A stretch of 64,000 bases of DNA from an uncultured Clostridia bacterium (GCA_946498095.1 CAMMMX010000016.1:1-64000), one strand, 5' to 3'. Counted from the first letter of the stretch, positions 8,747 to 17,680 are shown. Notes: generated by a model from the letters alone, not told the origin. Translations and numbers: made by a program.

Positions 8747-9694
8747 ATGAAAGATATCCTGTACCTTGTCATCCCTTGCTATAACGAGCAGGAAGTGCTC
8801 GACGTGACTGCTGAGAAGCTAACAGCAATCATGCAGGACATGATTGTACGGGAAAAGATTTCGGCGGAAAGCCGCATCCTACTGGTCAATGACGGCTCCA
8901 AAGACAAAACCTGGGAGATCATTGAGCGCCTGCACGGGGAAAATGAACTTATCCAAGGACTGAAGCTTTCTCGCAACAAAGGGCATCAAAACGCGTTGCT
9001 CGCCGGACTGATGACGGCGAAGGAACGCGCTGACATGGCACTTTCCCTTGACGCTGATTTGCAAGATGACGTCAATGCCATCGAGCGATTTGTTGACAAA
9101 TACTATGAGGGCTGCGACGTGGTCTATGGTGTACGCAGTTCACGCAAGACGGATTCCGCATTTAAACGCGGAACTGCACAGGGGTTTTACAAAATTATGA
9201 AAGCCCTGGGAGTGGATATTGTCTACAACCATGCGGATTACCGCCTGATGAGCAAGCGTGCCCTACAGGCATTGGAACAATTTAAAGAGGTCAACCTCTT
9301 CCTGCGAGGGATCGTTCCGCTAATCGGCTTCCGGAGCGATACCGTAGAATACGAACGCAATGAGCGCTTCGCAGGCGAGTCCAAATATCCGCTGAAGAAG
9401 ATGCTTGCCTTTGCCTTCGATGGTATTACCTCCTTTAGCATCAAACCCATCCGAATGATTTCAGCATTGGGCTTTCTGATTGCATTACTTGCTGCGGTAC
9501 TGTTTGTGGTTTTCTTCGTGCAGAAGCTCTGCGGTGGCAGCGTCGTGATGGGATGGGCGTCGACAATCTGTTCCATTTGGCTGCTGGGCGGATTACAGTT
9601 GCTTGCCATTGGAGTCGTCGGCGAGTATATTGGTAAAATTTATCTAGAGGTCAAGCAGCGGCCCAAATTTATTATTGAGCAATATTTGGATTAA
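8747..9694 (+). CDS. GT2 family polyprenyl-phosphate glycosyltransferase (GtrB/DPM1-like)
   Basis: 315 residues. The N-terminal GT-A domain shows LVIPCYNEQEV, LLVNDGSKDKTWEII and the metal-binding LSLDADLQDD. The C-terminal third has two long hydrophobic helices (MISALGFLIALLAAVLFVVFF and a second before EYIGKIYLEVKQRP), the arrangement of bacterial DPM1/GtrB enzymes that load a sugar from a nucleotide donor onto undecaprenyl phosphate at the inner face of the membrane. Sugar and acceptor pathway cannot be told from sequence. ATG 8747 is the first methionine that begins the fold; the frame is open further upstream into the previous gene, but no family similarity exists there. A hairpin CCCCC/GGGGG overlaps the region just before the start. 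Confidence 0.88.
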   Translation: MKDILYLVIPCYNEQEVLDVTAEKLTAIMQDMIVREKISAESRILLVNDGSKDKTWEIIERLHGENELIQGLKLSRNKGHQNALLAGLMTAKERADMALSLDADLQDDVNAIERFVDKYYEGCDVVYGVRSSRKTDSAFKRGTAQGFYKIMKALGVDIVYNHADYRLMSKRALQALEQFKEVNLFLRGIVPLIGFRSDTVEYERNERFAGESKYPLKKMLAFAFDGITSFSIKPIRMISALGFLIALLAAVLFVVFFVQKLCGGSVVMGWASTICSIWLLGGLQLLAIGVVGEYIGKIYLEVKQRPKFIIEQYLD

Positions 9695-9805
9695 CAACGC
9701 TGTCGTTGTGGCGGCAACGCTTTCCGTTAGACCCCCTAGCGGATTGCAGATGTGACGCCTCCTCTTTACAGGACCCTTTCCAGAAGGGCCTGCCCTATTG
9801 GATGG

Positions 9806-9831
9806 AACGCCGCTGAAATGCGGCGTTTTTT
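9806..9831 (+). terminator. Rho-independent terminator after the glycosyltransferase
   Basis: AACGCCGC / GCGGCGTT stem with loop TGAAAT, followed by TTTTTT. It lies about 110 bases past the stop codon; the rest of the gap to 10027 holds no recognisable gene. Confidence 0.85.
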
Positions 9832-10026
9832 AGTCATAAATCCAAGTTCTTTTTTTAATTTTCGGATCCTCCCCTTGATTTATTGATTTCTCAGTTTTAT
9901 AATGTGGAAAGAGCATCATAAAGGAGAACGGTGCAAAAAGAAAATCCATGCGCCGTATTTGGCACCCACCGAATGAATGATGGTTCTTCGGAAGCCGGCT
10001 CAATTTATAAAAAGGGAATGAACGCT

Positions 10027-11901
10027 ATGCCAGTATACAAAGTCACCTCCCCGGACGGCCGGGTAAAATTGTCAGTTTTTCTTGAGGACGGCGCGCTGTC
10101 TTACGCAGTAGCCCGCGATGGCGCCGACTGTGCCTCCCGTGCACCGCTGGGGCTTATTACCCCCGACTGCGATCTTTCGACAGGACTTGTCCCCGCAGGC
10201 GAGACGCGCGGTGCGATTGACGAGGATTATTCCCTCCCTGCATTTAAGAAAAGCCTTTGTCATAATCGCGCCAACACCCTTTCTCTGGACTTTTCTAAGC
10301 AAGGGCATATCTTAACTGTCGAGTGCCGCGCTTATGACGACGGCGCCGCATTTCGTCTGATCTTGCAGGGCAAAGGGGATGGTATCATTGTCTCCGAGGC
10401 GACCGCCTTTGCTGTGCCTGCATGTGCTGACACGATCTATGCGCAAAAGCTGGTCTTTTCCTATGAGGATCAGTATCATCCTGTCCCCAGAGAGGATCTG
10501 TATCAAAACCGCTACGCCTTCCCCTTACTGGTTCATGTCGGTGGCGTATGGGCGTTATACGCCGAAGCGGCCGTCTTTGGCGACTACGGCGGTTCCAGTG
10601 TGCAAAGCACACCGGAAAGCCCAGCGCTACTGCGGCTGGTCAAAGCGCCGGATAAGCTGTCCGACATCCAATCGCCGCTGCCCATGCATACGCCCTGGCG
10701 TGCCGTGATCGTCGGGGATTTGAACGCGATTGCGACGTCGAATCTTTTGGAAAACCTCAATCCGCCGTCTATTGTGGAGGATACCTCCTTTATCCGTCCC
10801 GGCCGCTGCGCCTGGAGCTGGATGAGCGAAAATGACTCCTCGCAGGATCCGCAGCGGATGCGCGAATATGTGGATTTCGCTGCGCAAATGGGGTTTGAGT
10901 ACTCTGTCGTTGACTGGAAGTGGCCAGGTAAGGTCGACATTGCTGCGCTGGTGGAATACGCGCGGCCCAAAGGTGTAGGTATCTGGATTTGGGAGCATAG
11001 CGCAACTATGCGGGATCCTGCCGTTGCGGAAGAAAAGATGCGGTTATGGTCGTCCTGGGGTGTCGTCGGGCTGAAGATCGACTTTTTTGAATCGGACGAT
11101 CAAGAGCGTATTGCGCAGTACGAAATGTTGGCCAAGTTAGCGGCGAAGTATCGGCTGATGCTCAACTTCCATGGCTGCTCCAAGCCTACCGGTTTCAACC
11201 GTGTTTGGCCGCATGTGATGACCTGTGAAGGCGTGATGGGTGGCGAATACCTGCAAAATTTCTCCTCCTTTGTTCCCGGCGGGCCGGACGCCGCGCACCA
11301 TTGCACGCTGCCTTTCACCCGTAATGCAGTTGGCCCGATGGACTTCACACCGGTCACCTACGACTCTTACCTCACCGGCACCACCGACGTCCACCAGACC
11401 GCGCTGACAGTAATTTTTACCAGCTACATTCTGCACATCGGTGAGATGGCGGAGAACGTGCTGAAAAACCCCTGTCGGCCCTTCCTGGAAAAGGTTCCTA
11501 CCGCCTGGGATGAAACCCGCGTATTGGAGGCCTATCCCGCCAATTACGTCACGATGGCGCGCCGCCTCAACGAAGATTGGTTTATTGCCGGTATCTGCGC
11601 CCGTCGTCCCCGCACCGCTAAAGTGCCCTTGGACTTTTTATCTGACGGCAAATACGAAGCCGAGCTTTATATGGATGACCTGTCGGATCTGCGTCCTTTC
11701 GACGTATCCACTGGCACCCTTCCCCCTCCGGACGAAACCTTGTGTCAGGAGCTGCGAGATTCTTACGGACGCCCTTCCCTGCATGGACACAACATGCACG
11801 CCGTCCGTACAGAACGACTCACCGTTCAAAGCGGCGAAACGCTCTCTTTGCCAATGGCGGTCAACGGTGGCTTCGCCATGATTGTCAGACCGGTCAAATA
11901 G
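10027..11901 (+). CDS. Glycoside hydrolase family 97 (alpha-glucosidase / alpha-galactosidase type)
   Basis: 624 residues from ATG 10027 (AAAGGGA about 10 bases upstream); the frame is open to 9931 but that part is not family-like. The domain order is that of GH97: an N-terminal beta-sandwich beginning SPDGRVKLSVFLEDGALSYAV, a central TIM barrel (residues ~270-530) and a C-terminal beta domain. Barrel landmarks are YSVVDWKWPG, GIWIWEHSA, GLKIDFFESDDQ and VMTCEGVMGGEY; the last matches the EGVRGQEY family hallmark. An Asp in KIDF is the position of the nucleophile in retaining family members, so alpha-galactosidase-like activity is slightly favoured (inference). No signal peptide, so it probably acts on imported oligosaccharides. 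It stands alone between two terminators. Confidence 0.88.
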   Translation: MPVYKVTSPDGRVKLSVFLEDGALSYAVARDGADCASRAPLGLITPDCDLSTGLVPAGETRGAIDEDYSLPAFKKSLCHNRANTLSLDFSKQGHILTVECRAYDDGAAFRLILQGKGDGIIVSEATAFAVPACADTIYAQKLVFSYEDQYHPVPREDLYQNRYAFPLLVHVGGVWALYAEAAVFGDYGGSSVQSTPESPALLRLVKAPDKLSDIQSPLPMHTPWRAVIVGDLNAIATSNLLENLNPPSIVEDTSFIRPGRCAWSWMSENDSSQDPQRMREYVDFAAQMGFEYSVVDWKWPGKVDIAALVEYARPKGVGIWIWEHSATMRDPAVAEEKMRLWSSWGVVGLKIDFFESDDQERIAQYEMLAKLAAKYRLMLNFHGCSKPTGFNRVWPHVMTCEGVMGGEYLQNFSSFVPGGPDAAHHCTLPFTRNAVGPMDFTPVTYDSYLTGTTDVHQTALTVIFTSYILHIGEMAENVLKNPCRPFLEKVPTAWDETRVLEAYPANYVTMARRLNEDWFIAGICARRPRTAKVPLDFLSDGKYEAELYMDDLSDLRPFDVSTGTLPPPDETLCQELRDSYGRPSLHGHNMHAVRTERLTVQSGETLSLPMAVNGGFAMIVRPVK

Positions 11902-11918
11902 TTTCTGAAAAAGCGCAA

Positions 11919-11955
11919 CGCCCCCGCAGGATACGTTTATCCTGCGGGGGCGCAC
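11919..11955 (+). terminator. Terminator after the GH97 gene
   Basis: A perfect 15-bp stem starting CGCCCCCGCAGGATA with a CGTT loop, 17 bases after the stop. The downstream T-run is poor (CACTTTAT). Confidence 0.8.
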
Positions 11956-12051
11956 TTTATCGTATAGGAAAATAATTCTTCCCTTTCTTTAACATTTCCT
12001 GCAAGTAAAATACCGTGTCTTCCTCCTTGATAGGAATGACAACCGCTGAAA

Positions 12052-12480
12052 TCAAAACTCATATTTTGTGCCATGTGAAAACAACACGCCGTCCGTTAAC
12101 TTGATACACAAAATAACGGTGTTTTCATCGTGAAAATCGTTATGCCCATTATCAATCCAGTCCGCAAAAACTGTTTTTAATGTTTCAGCGATGATATAAT
12201 TTTCTTTTTTTCCAAAATACCCTAAATTAATCCCTTGTCCATGTGCTGTAAACCACTCGCCGGCTACTGCAACCGTAGGATTCTCTTCGATATGTTTCAT
12301 TTTATTGGAGAGCGCATGTGTAACCATATAAAACGCACCGTTCTCATAATAGGCATTTACATTTCGTACATAAGGGATATGATGACTTATCGTCGCTAAA
12401 GAAAGAATTGTATCTTTTCCGAAACGCTCCACCATGATTTTGTTTGCTTCTTCCAATAATTGCACCGTTTCCCTCCTCAT
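12052..12480 (-). CDS. Pyridoxamine 5'-phosphate oxidase-like FMN-binding split-barrel protein
   Basis: About 142 residues. The sequence follows the flavin split-barrel pattern: ILSLATISHHIPYVRNVNAYYENGAFYMVTH, then LSNKMKHIEENPTVAVAGEWFTAHGQG, where small-to-aromatic strands frame the FMN site. Related proteins include general stress and nitroimidazole-resistance families, whose physiological substrates are mostly unknown, so no specific reaction is assigned. Starts at ATG 12480 (AGAGGAG just upstream) or ATG 12495 are both possible. It lies 36 bases after the stop of the TrkA-type gene on the same strand and may be co-transcribed. Confidence 0.75.
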   Translation of the reverse strand: MRRETVQLLEEANKIMVERFGKDTILSLATISHHIPYVRNVNAYYENGAFYMVTHALSNKMKHIEENPTVAVAGEWFTAHGQGINLGYFGKKENYIIAETLKTVFADWIDNGHNDFHDENTVILCIKLTDGVLFSHGTKYEF

Positions 12481-12515
12481 CTGCTCCTCTTTCATCACAT
12501 GGAGCAAAAAGGCCG

Positions 12516-13175
12516 TCAGGCCAGCTTCAGTACTTTGTTGATGTTGTGCACCTCTTTCTCCAGCGCCATGACCAGCAGCGTGTCACCGCTGTAAATGACC
12601 GCGTTGCCACGGGGGATGATAATCTCCGATCCACGCGAAATCGAGATGATAACACACTGCTGCGGCAACTTTAGTTCACTAAGACGATAACCGTTGAAAA
12701 CATAATGCTCCGGGAGCTTCACCTCGCTAATAGAGCTTTGCCCCTGGTTCAGCGTTACCAAGCGTTTAATCGCGGACGTATCCACTTCCCGCTCCAATAG
12801 GCGCACGATGTTCTCCGTGCTCGAGATCACGATATCAATGCCAAGCTGCCGCATGACCTCGGAATTCTTGGGATTGTTCACTTTCGCCACTGTTTTGGAT
12901 ACGTTAAACAGCTTCTTCGCCAGCTGACAGGCAATCAGATTATTCTCATCCTTACCCGTGACGCTGATAATCGCATCCGCATCCTGTGCATAGGCATTAT
13001 CCAGAACCTCAATGGTAGTACCGTCTCCACATATGATGGGGATGTCCAGCTCATTGGCGACATTGCGGCAAGTACGCCGATCCTGCTCGATCAAAACAGG
13101 CTCATGCCCATGCTCCTGTAGGGTTTTCACCAAATAATACCCCACCTTGCCGCCGCCCACCACGACGATTCTCAT
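12516..13175 (-). CDS. TrkA-type potassium channel regulatory protein (RCK: TrkA-N + TrkA-C)
   Basis: 219 residues. A Rossmann fold begins at the first residue (MRIVVVGGGKVGYYLVKTL, GxGxxG dinucleotide site), with an acidic residue at the end of the second strand (PVLIEQD) as in NAD(H)-binding RCK domains. A short TrkA-C domain follows (ISEVKLPEHYVFNGYRLSELKLPQQ, then GDTLLVMALEKEV). Such proteins sit as a cytosolic ring on Trk/Ktr potassium transporters and gate them with nucleotide. No membrane subunit is in the window. It follows the paralogue at 13202-13822 by 26 bases, so the two probably form one operon and may heteromerise (inference). Confidence 0.85.
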   Translation of the reverse strand: MRIVVVGGGKVGYYLVKTLQEHGHEPVLIEQDRRTCRNVANELDIPIICGDGTTIEVLDNAYAQDADAIISVTGKDENNLIACQLAKKLFNVSKTVAKVNNPKNSEVMRQLGIDIVISSTENIVRLLEREVDTSAIKRLVTLNQGQSSISEVKLPEHYVFNGYRLSELKLPQQCVIISISRGSEIIIPRGNAVIYSGDTLLVMALEKEVHNINKVLKLA

Positions 13176-13201
13176 ACATATCTCATCCTTTCCTTTTGCC
13201 G

Positions 13202-13822
13202 TCAGTCGACGATCCGGGAAAATACCAGTTTATCGTTTTTCTGAAGCTTATACGCGTCCCCAGGATTGTACAGCGTCAAGGAGAAGTCTTCGTGCTCGAT
13301 AGCGAACAGGCTCTCATTTTCTTCCAGCTCAATACTTTTCGCTGTTGCGCCAACGTAGCTCTTCGGTACCGACAACGTGGTAAAGGATACCGTATGAGAG
13401 CCGAAATTGACGGTTTTTTCCTCCCTGGAGGTCAATGCCGAGCATATGGCCGACACGGTCAGGTTGGTGGGACAGACGGTGTGCAGTCCGAAATGGCTGA
13501 ACACATCTCTTCTCTTCGGATCGTAAATACGCGTCAATACTTTGGGCACCTTAAAAATCTCCCGTGCTAGTTGGGAAACCATGATGTTGATATTGTCGTC
13601 CTGCGATACAGCGGCAAGCGCGTCGCAGCTTTCGATACCCGCTTTACGCAGCACGTCCTGGTCAATGGGGATGCCATAGGTCGTCATCCCGCTGAAATCA
13701 TGCCCCAGCAGGTCGAAATTGGATTCCACTCCGTCCAAGACCGAAATGTCATGCCCCTGACGGCTCAATACCGTTGCCAAAGTGGAGCCGACCTTACCAC
13801 AGCCGACAACCATAATATTCAT
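13202..13822 (-). CDS. TrkA-type NAD-binding protein (second RCK protein)
   Basis: 206 residues. MNIMVVGCGKVGSTLATVL gives the GxGxxG nucleotide fold and VSQDDNINIMVSQLAREIF is typical of TrkA-N. The C-terminal portion (LSVPKSYVGATAKSIELEENESLFAI) is a TrkA-C-like domain. It is the first gene of a two- or three-gene minus-strand unit. Two single-RCK proteins in tandem resemble one E. coli TrkA split into two genes, where TrkA has two RCK units in one chain. The potassium-conducting partner must lie elsewhere. Confidence 0.83.
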   Translation of the reverse strand: MNIMVVGCGKVGSTLATVLSRQGHDISVLDGVESNFDLLGHDFSGMTTYGIPIDQDVLRKAGIESCDALAAVSQDDNINIMVSQLAREIFKVPKVLTRIYDPKRRDVFSHFGLHTVCPTNLTVSAICSALTSREEKTVNFGSHTVSFTTLSVPKSYVGATAKSIELEENESLFAIEHEDFSLTLYNPGDAYKLQKNDKLVFSRIVD

Positions 13823-13960
13823 ATCCTATCCAGGCCTTTCCTCATATAAATGTATTATGGCAAACAACAGCAGTACTTCGCCCGCTGTGGACGGGCTCCC
13901 TGCTGATGATGTCATTTCTATTATAGTAACATTTTTGAAAAAGTCAATTGGATTGTAAAC

Positions 13961-14791
13961 TTATTCTATGACGGCGCCCTGCACCAACAGCGAGAGAATC
14001 GCGTCAGCTTGATGGCCCGCGCAGACGCTGACTCTGGGGGCCATCAGACCCCGTCCCGGAGTTGCCTCGGTTTCACCGTCTCCACAGACGTAAAGCCTGC
14101 TCATCAGCCGCCGGGTACGAATACGGTTACAGCCTCCAAAGCCTGCCATCCCGGAACCGGACACCACGACGGCATCTGTTTGGGATAACAGTGTCTCGAT
14201 GAGCATCGCCTTGCCCTGTGCGCTGTCCAACGCCTCGGCAACGATGGGATACCCCCCTAGGATACTTGCAGCATTGTCAGCAGTCAGACGCACATTGGCG
14301 GTCTTGACACGAACGAAGGGGTTGACCTGCTCGATCAGTTCCTTCATAGCAAGCGTCTTGGGCAAACCCAAATGTCGCACATAGTATTGCTGCCGGTTCA
14401 GGTTGCTCGGCTCGACGACATCGTAATCGCACAGCAACAGCTCTCCTATTCCCAGTCGTGCTAGCGAAAGGGCGATATTGGATCCTAAGCCCCCCAGTCC
14501 GGCTACGGCGACCCGCCCTTTTTCAACCGCTGCTTGTACCCCCGGCGTATGCCGCGCAGCCATCATCGCCCGCAGCTGCTCTTTCTTTGGCATCTCACCA
14601 CGGCGGATAAAAAAGACGCTGTCACCCGGTGTCAGGGGAAGATCAAACGCAGCATCCCCGGGGGCCAGCGCATATCCGTTGAGAATGACCACCTCGCAGC
14701 TGGGAAAGCCTTTTTGCAGCGTATGGACGGTATCGCCTTCCTTGGCAGCGAAAGGCTCCCCGTTGACTGTAATCTCGATCGTGTGCAGCAT
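13961..14791 (-). CDS. thiF: ThiF/MoeB-type E1-like adenylyltransferase with N-terminal ThiS-like domain
   Basis: 276 residues. Residues 1-~65 resemble a ubiquitin-fold sulfur carrier (IEITVNGEPFAAKEGDTVHTL) but lack a terminal Gly-Gly. Residues ~75-276 are an E1-like domain: VAVAGLGGLGSNIALSLARLGIG (ATP loop), LLCDYDVVEPSNLNRQQYY (Asp and Arg for adenylate formation) and DSAQGKAMLIETLL. It would adenylate the C-terminus of ThiS before sulfur transfer for the thiazole of thiamine. It follows thiS by 63 bases on the same strand, supporting that role, and complements the thiG and thiH genes 13 kb away. The zinc CXXC pairs of MoeB are not seen. Confidence 0.87.
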   Translation of the reverse strand: MLHTIEITVNGEPFAAKEGDTVHTLQKGFPSCEVVILNGYALAPGDAAFDLPLTPGDSVFFIRRGEMPKKEQLRAMMAARHTPGVQAAVEKGRVAVAGLGGLGSNIALSLARLGIGELLLCDYDVVEPSNLNRQQYYVRHLGLPKTLAMKELIEQVNPFVRVKTANVRLTADNAASILGGYPIVAEALDSAQGKAMLIETLLSQTDAVVVSGSGMAGFGGCNRIRTRRLMSRLYVCGDGETEATPGRGLMAPRVSVCAGHQADAILSLLVQGAVIE

Positions 14792-14820
14792 AGCACGGTA
14801 CCTCCTAATTCAAAAGGAAA

Positions 14821-14843
14821 GGCGCCCCTACCGGCGGGGCGCC
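14821..14843 (-). terminator. Hairpin between thiS and thiF (attenuator-like)
   Basis: Perfect GGCGCCCC / GGGGCGCC stem with a 7-base loop, followed on the minus strand by TTTCCTTTT. It may partly terminate or protect the message between thiS and thiF. Confidence 0.6.
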
Positions 14844-14854
14844 GTATCTTCCTG

Positions 14855-15055
14855 TTATCCACCGCCGACGAAGCTGACGATCTCAATTTTATCTCCGTCG
14901 CAAAGAGACGTCTGTGCATACTGCACTTTTGGAACAATCTCCCCGTTGCGTTCTAACGCAATCCGGTCGGGACGAAATCCCTCCAATGCCACAAGCTGCT
15001 CCACTGTAAGCGGCGGCGCGTATTCCTTCTCCTCACCGTTTAATATGAGTTTCAT
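14855..15055 (-). CDS. thiS: Sulfur carrier protein ThiS
   Basis: 66 residues, the usual size. It starts MKLILNGEEKEYAPPLTVEQL and ends IEIVSFVGGG: the C-terminal Gly-Gly is where ThiF adenylates and where the thiocarboxylate forms, giving sulfur to the ThiG thiazole synthase. The order birA - thiS - thiF on the minus strand, with 17 bases between birA and thiS, suggests one transcript. A third Gly follows the pair at the end, a small departure from the common GG terminus. Confidence 0.9.
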   Translation of the reverse strand: MKLILNGEEKEYAPPLTVEQLVALEGFRPDRIALERNGEIVPKVQYAQTSLCDGDKIEIVSFVGGG

Positions 15056-15072
15056 TTCCCTGTCCCTTCCTG

Positions 15073-15858
15073 TTAAACGTACCCGTAGAGCCCACGCACA
15101 TGCGCCTCACTTGCGTTGACCTTCACCAGCGTGCCGTCAATGCTGCATACCAAATTGCCGTCCTCGCTGATGTCCACTGCAATACCGTTATGCGACTGTC
15201 CGCCGATGGTGATCTCCACTTCCTTCGACAGTGTTACGCAGATATTGCAGTAATCCGCCCGCAGAGGGGAGAAGCCGCTGGTCATATACTGTTCCAGCAA
15301 CGGTGTCAGCGACTGCGCAACGGTATCCAGCACCACCATGGGTTCAAAATCATAGCCCGTGAGCATTTTCAAAGACGCTGCATACGGAAGCTGCACATGA
15401 TCAAAATCCGCCTGCTCCTGCGCCACGTTGATGCCCAGCCCACATACAGCCGACACCTTATCATAATAGATCACGCTTTCACATAGGATCCCGCACACTT
15501 TTTTGCCATAGTGGTCGCCGGAAAGGTTGTAAATCACATCGTTGGGCCACTTGACGCCGAAACTGCGCTGTCCTACCAGCTTGTTCAGCGCGTTAACCGT
15601 TCCAAGCCCACAGATGAGGGGCAGGATAGAGATCTTGTTGATGTTACAGTTTGTCTCCAGGAAGGAAAACGTCAGGTTCTTCTCACCAAAATCTGCCCAG
15701 GAATTCCCCATCCTTCCCCTGCCGCCAGTTTGATGCTTGGCGACGATGATGTCCCCGTTCAGCAACGAGGTTATGTTTGTTTTGACATAGGTATTCGTAG
15801 AGTCGACTTCATCCAAAATGATGGTCCGTCCGCCTAAAGGATTAATTTCCATGTCCAT
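15073..15858 (-). CDS. birA: Biotin--[acetyl-CoA-carboxylase] ligase
   Basis: 261 residues. The catalytic signature for biotinyl-AMP formation is GGRGRMGNSWADFGEKNLTFS, and FGVKWPNDVIYN is the conserved KWPND. The C-terminal small SH3-like domain follows (VTLSKEVEITIGGQSHNGIAVDISEDGNLV). The N-terminal helix-turn-helix of the repressor-type BirA is missing: the protein begins directly at IILDEVDSTNTYVK, so it attaches biotin to carboxylases but should not bind the bio operator. It is the gene upstream of thiS on the same strand. Confidence 0.93.
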   Translation of the reverse strand: MDMEINPLGGRTIILDEVDSTNTYVKTNITSLLNGDIIVAKHQTGGRGRMGNSWADFGEKNLTFSFLETNCNINKISILPLICGLGTVNALNKLVGQRSFGVKWPNDVIYNLSGDHYGKKVCGILCESVIYYDKVSAVCGLGINVAQEQADFDHVQLPYAASLKMLTGYDFEPMVVLDTVAQSLTPLLEQYMTSGFSPLRADYCNICVTLSKEVEITIGGQSHNGIAVDISEDGNLVCSIDGTLVKVNASEAHVRGLYGYV

Positions 15859-15924
15859 TCCTTGCCTTTCTTAGCCGAGATTCTGCGCCCGCCTCCGCTT
15901 GGCACTTCAATGACGGATATAGGC

Positions 15925-16401
15925 TTATACCGCACGGATTTCGGGACTCACTTGTCCATTTTCAAAGCGCAGTACCCCGTAAGTTGGGGAAGACGCACGC
16001 GGCAGCGATATACTGCCCGGATTAAACAGGAGGATTCCCTCACGATATTCACAACAAGGAACATGCGTATGACCAAACAGGACGCATTTTGCGCCAAGGC
16101 GCTGCGCCTCCCTGCACAGCCTGTCGGTCCCGGCCTTGACCTGCCACAGATGCCCGTGGCATATCAGCACCGGAATCCCTGCAATACGCTCGTACAACAG
16201 CGTCCGTCCGGGGACACCATAAGCGTCGCAATTTCCCTTTACGCCCCAGCAAGTGTGCCCAGGATAGCACATCTGCACCTCGTCGTACTCTCGCAGCCCG
16301 TCGCCAAGATGGATAAACATTCCCGCGTCAGGATGCGCCTCAAACACCTGCTCCAGCCCGCTACATCTACCGTGAGAATCTGAAAATATAATTGCTTCCA
16401 T
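15925..16401 (-). CDS. YfcE/MJ0936-type metallophosphoesterase
   Basis: 158 residues. All calcineurin-like metal motifs are present: IIFSDSHG, MFIHLGDG, GVKGNCDAYG, VLICHGHLWQV and CVLFGHTHVP. Proteins of this size and pattern are small phosphodiesterases such as YfcE, active on artificial phosphodiesters and possibly cyclic nucleotides; the natural substrate is open. ATG 16401 is the first gene of the minus-strand group that continues with birA, thiS and thiF. The motif SDSHG replaces the commoner SDTHG. Confidence 0.87.
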   Translation of the reverse strand: MEAIIFSDSHGRCSGLEQVFEAHPDAGMFIHLGDGLREYDEVQMCYPGHTCWGVKGNCDAYGVPGRTLLYERIAGIPVLICHGHLWQVKAGTDRLCREAQRLGAKCVLFGHTHVPCCEYREGILLFNPGSISLPRASSPTYGVLRFENGQVSPEIRAV

Positions 16402-16527
16402 GCTGGGGTTCTCCTTGCTATCACATACCCGCGTCTATTCTCTGCCTGTGTTGCATATATTATAGCAGGATTTTCCTGAAAAAACTATGATGATACGGTG
16501 AACAATTCGCTCGAACGGAGGATTTGT

Positions 16528-16776
16528 ATGGCAAGCTATGACGAAAAGAATGTAAACGATATGCTTGGGAAAGCGGGGGGAAAGCTTGGCATGGACAAGA
16601 ACCAGCTGAAAAGCGCGCTGGAAAACGGGGATATTGGTAAGATTACGCAAAACATGCGTCCTCAGGACGCGCAGAAACTGCAAAAGTTGCTGCAAAACCC
16701 ACAGTTGGCTTCGCAGATAATGAATTCTCCCCAAGTGCAGGCACTACTAAAAAAACTGATGGGAGGCGAAGGCTGA
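16528..16776 (+). CDS. Small helical protein of unknown function
   Basis: 82 residues from ATG 16528 behind AACGGAGGA. It is soluble and predicted helical, with a repeated Lys/Gln/Leu pattern (DAQKLQKLLQNPQLASQIMNSPQVQALLKKLMGG). The C-terminal NPQLASQIMNSPQVQALLKKL looks like an amphipathic helix pair. The stop codon is directly followed by the TTG start of the next gene, so both are translated together. I do not recognise the family. The linked genes suggest a small complex, possibly sporulation- or membrane-related (weak inference). Confidence 0.65.
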   Translation: MASYDEKNVNDMLGKAGGKLGMDKNQLKSALENGDIGKITQNMRPQDAQKLQKLLQNPQLASQIMNSPQVQALLKKLMGGEG

Positions 16777-16777
16777 T

Positions 16778-17680
16778 TTGGACGATCTGGCGAAAAAGCT
16801 GCAGGAAATCCTGGCCTCGCCTCAAGGACAACAGCAGTTGAAGGACGCGATACAGGCGCTCGGCCTGGACGGATCCGGCCAGTCGGCACAGCAACGCCCG
16901 TCCCATCAACGGGACGGGCCAGGGCAAAATTCCTTTCCTCCCAGGCAGTCGACCGCAAACGGACAGCACTCACGCGGACCACAAAGACGCACATCTAACA
17001 CGCAAGGCTATAACAGTAGGCAAAACGGCACAGGCGGCGTACAGAACTCGTCCGATATGCAAAACAGCGGACAGGCGGATACCTCTTCCCAGGAACCGGC
17101 CAACGAAAATACCGGTATCGATTGGGAGGCTGCCGCTTCTATGCTGCAGGGCCTGCTGGGCAACTCCAACACCTCCGATGGTAACCCACCACAGAAGCAG
17201 ACAGGCGGCCTGGATATGAGTGCCGTCTCCTCCCTTCTCAGCGGACTGTCGGGCAATACGGACTCATCCGGTGACTCGCAGCAGAAGCAGTCGAGTGGCA
17301 TAGATATGAACGCCATCTCCTCTCTCCTCAACGGGCTATCGGGCAATACGGACTCGTCCAGTGACGCACAGCAGAAACAATCGAGTGGCATAGATATGAA
17401 CGCCATCTCCTCCCTTCTCAACGGACTGTCGGGCGGACAAAGTGTAGATAGTGGAAATGCGGTGCCGGGCTTCGATTTGGGTATGCTGATGCGCATAAAA
17501 AATTTGCTTTCCCGCGCTCAGGCGGATGATAAATATGTTGGCCTGTTATACGCGTTGCGTCCACATATGCGGGACGAAAACCGACATAAAATTGACGAAG
17601 CAGTTCGAATCATGCAGCTGGTGTCTATCCTGCCGCTATTAAAAGAAAGCGGCTTGTTCGGAGGTGAAAAGGGTGGCTGA
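16778..17680 (+). CDS. Repeat-containing low-complexity protein of unknown function
   Basis: 300 residues from TTG 16778, which follows GGGAGGCGAAGG. Residues 1-~30 resemble the preceding protein (LAKKLQEILASPQGQQQLKDAIQALGL). Residues ~30-125 are a disordered Gln/Ser/Asn/Arg-rich linker. Residues ~144-220 hold three copies of a 30-residue repeat whose core is GIDMNAISSLLNGLSGNTDS. The C-terminal ~70 residues (GFDLGMLMRIKNLLSRAQADDKYVGLLYALRPHMRDENRHKIDEAVRIMQLVSILPLLKESGLF) form a helical domain of the kind seen in other small Clostridia proteins. No signal peptide or membrane helix. Its end overlaps the next gene start. Confidence 0.65.
   Translation: MDDLAKKLQEILASPQGQQQLKDAIQALGLDGSGQSAQQRPSHQRDGPGQNSFPPRQSTANGQHSRGPQRRTSNTQGYNSRQNGTGGVQNSSDMQNSGQADTSSQEPANENTGIDWEAAASMLQGLLGNSNTSDGNPPQKQTGGLDMSAVSSLLSGLSGNTDSSGDSQQKQSSGIDMNAISSLLNGLSGNTDSSSDAQQKQSSGIDMNAISSLLNGLSGGQSVDSGNAVPGFDLGMLMRIKNLLSRAQADDKYVGLLYALRPHMRDENRHKIDEAVRIMQLVSILPLLKESGLFGGEKGG
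17207..17437 (+). repeat. Three in-frame 90-bp tandem repeats
   Basis: Units begin at 17207, 17297 and 17387 (GGC-CTG/ATA-GAT-ATG). The second and third are almost identical at the DNA level; the third is incomplete. The period is a multiple of three, so copy-number change would keep the frame. Confidence 0.9.

Noticed and set aside
17207-17437. CRISPR array at the 90-bp repeats
   Set aside because: Repeats are head-to-tail without spacers and lie in one coding frame.
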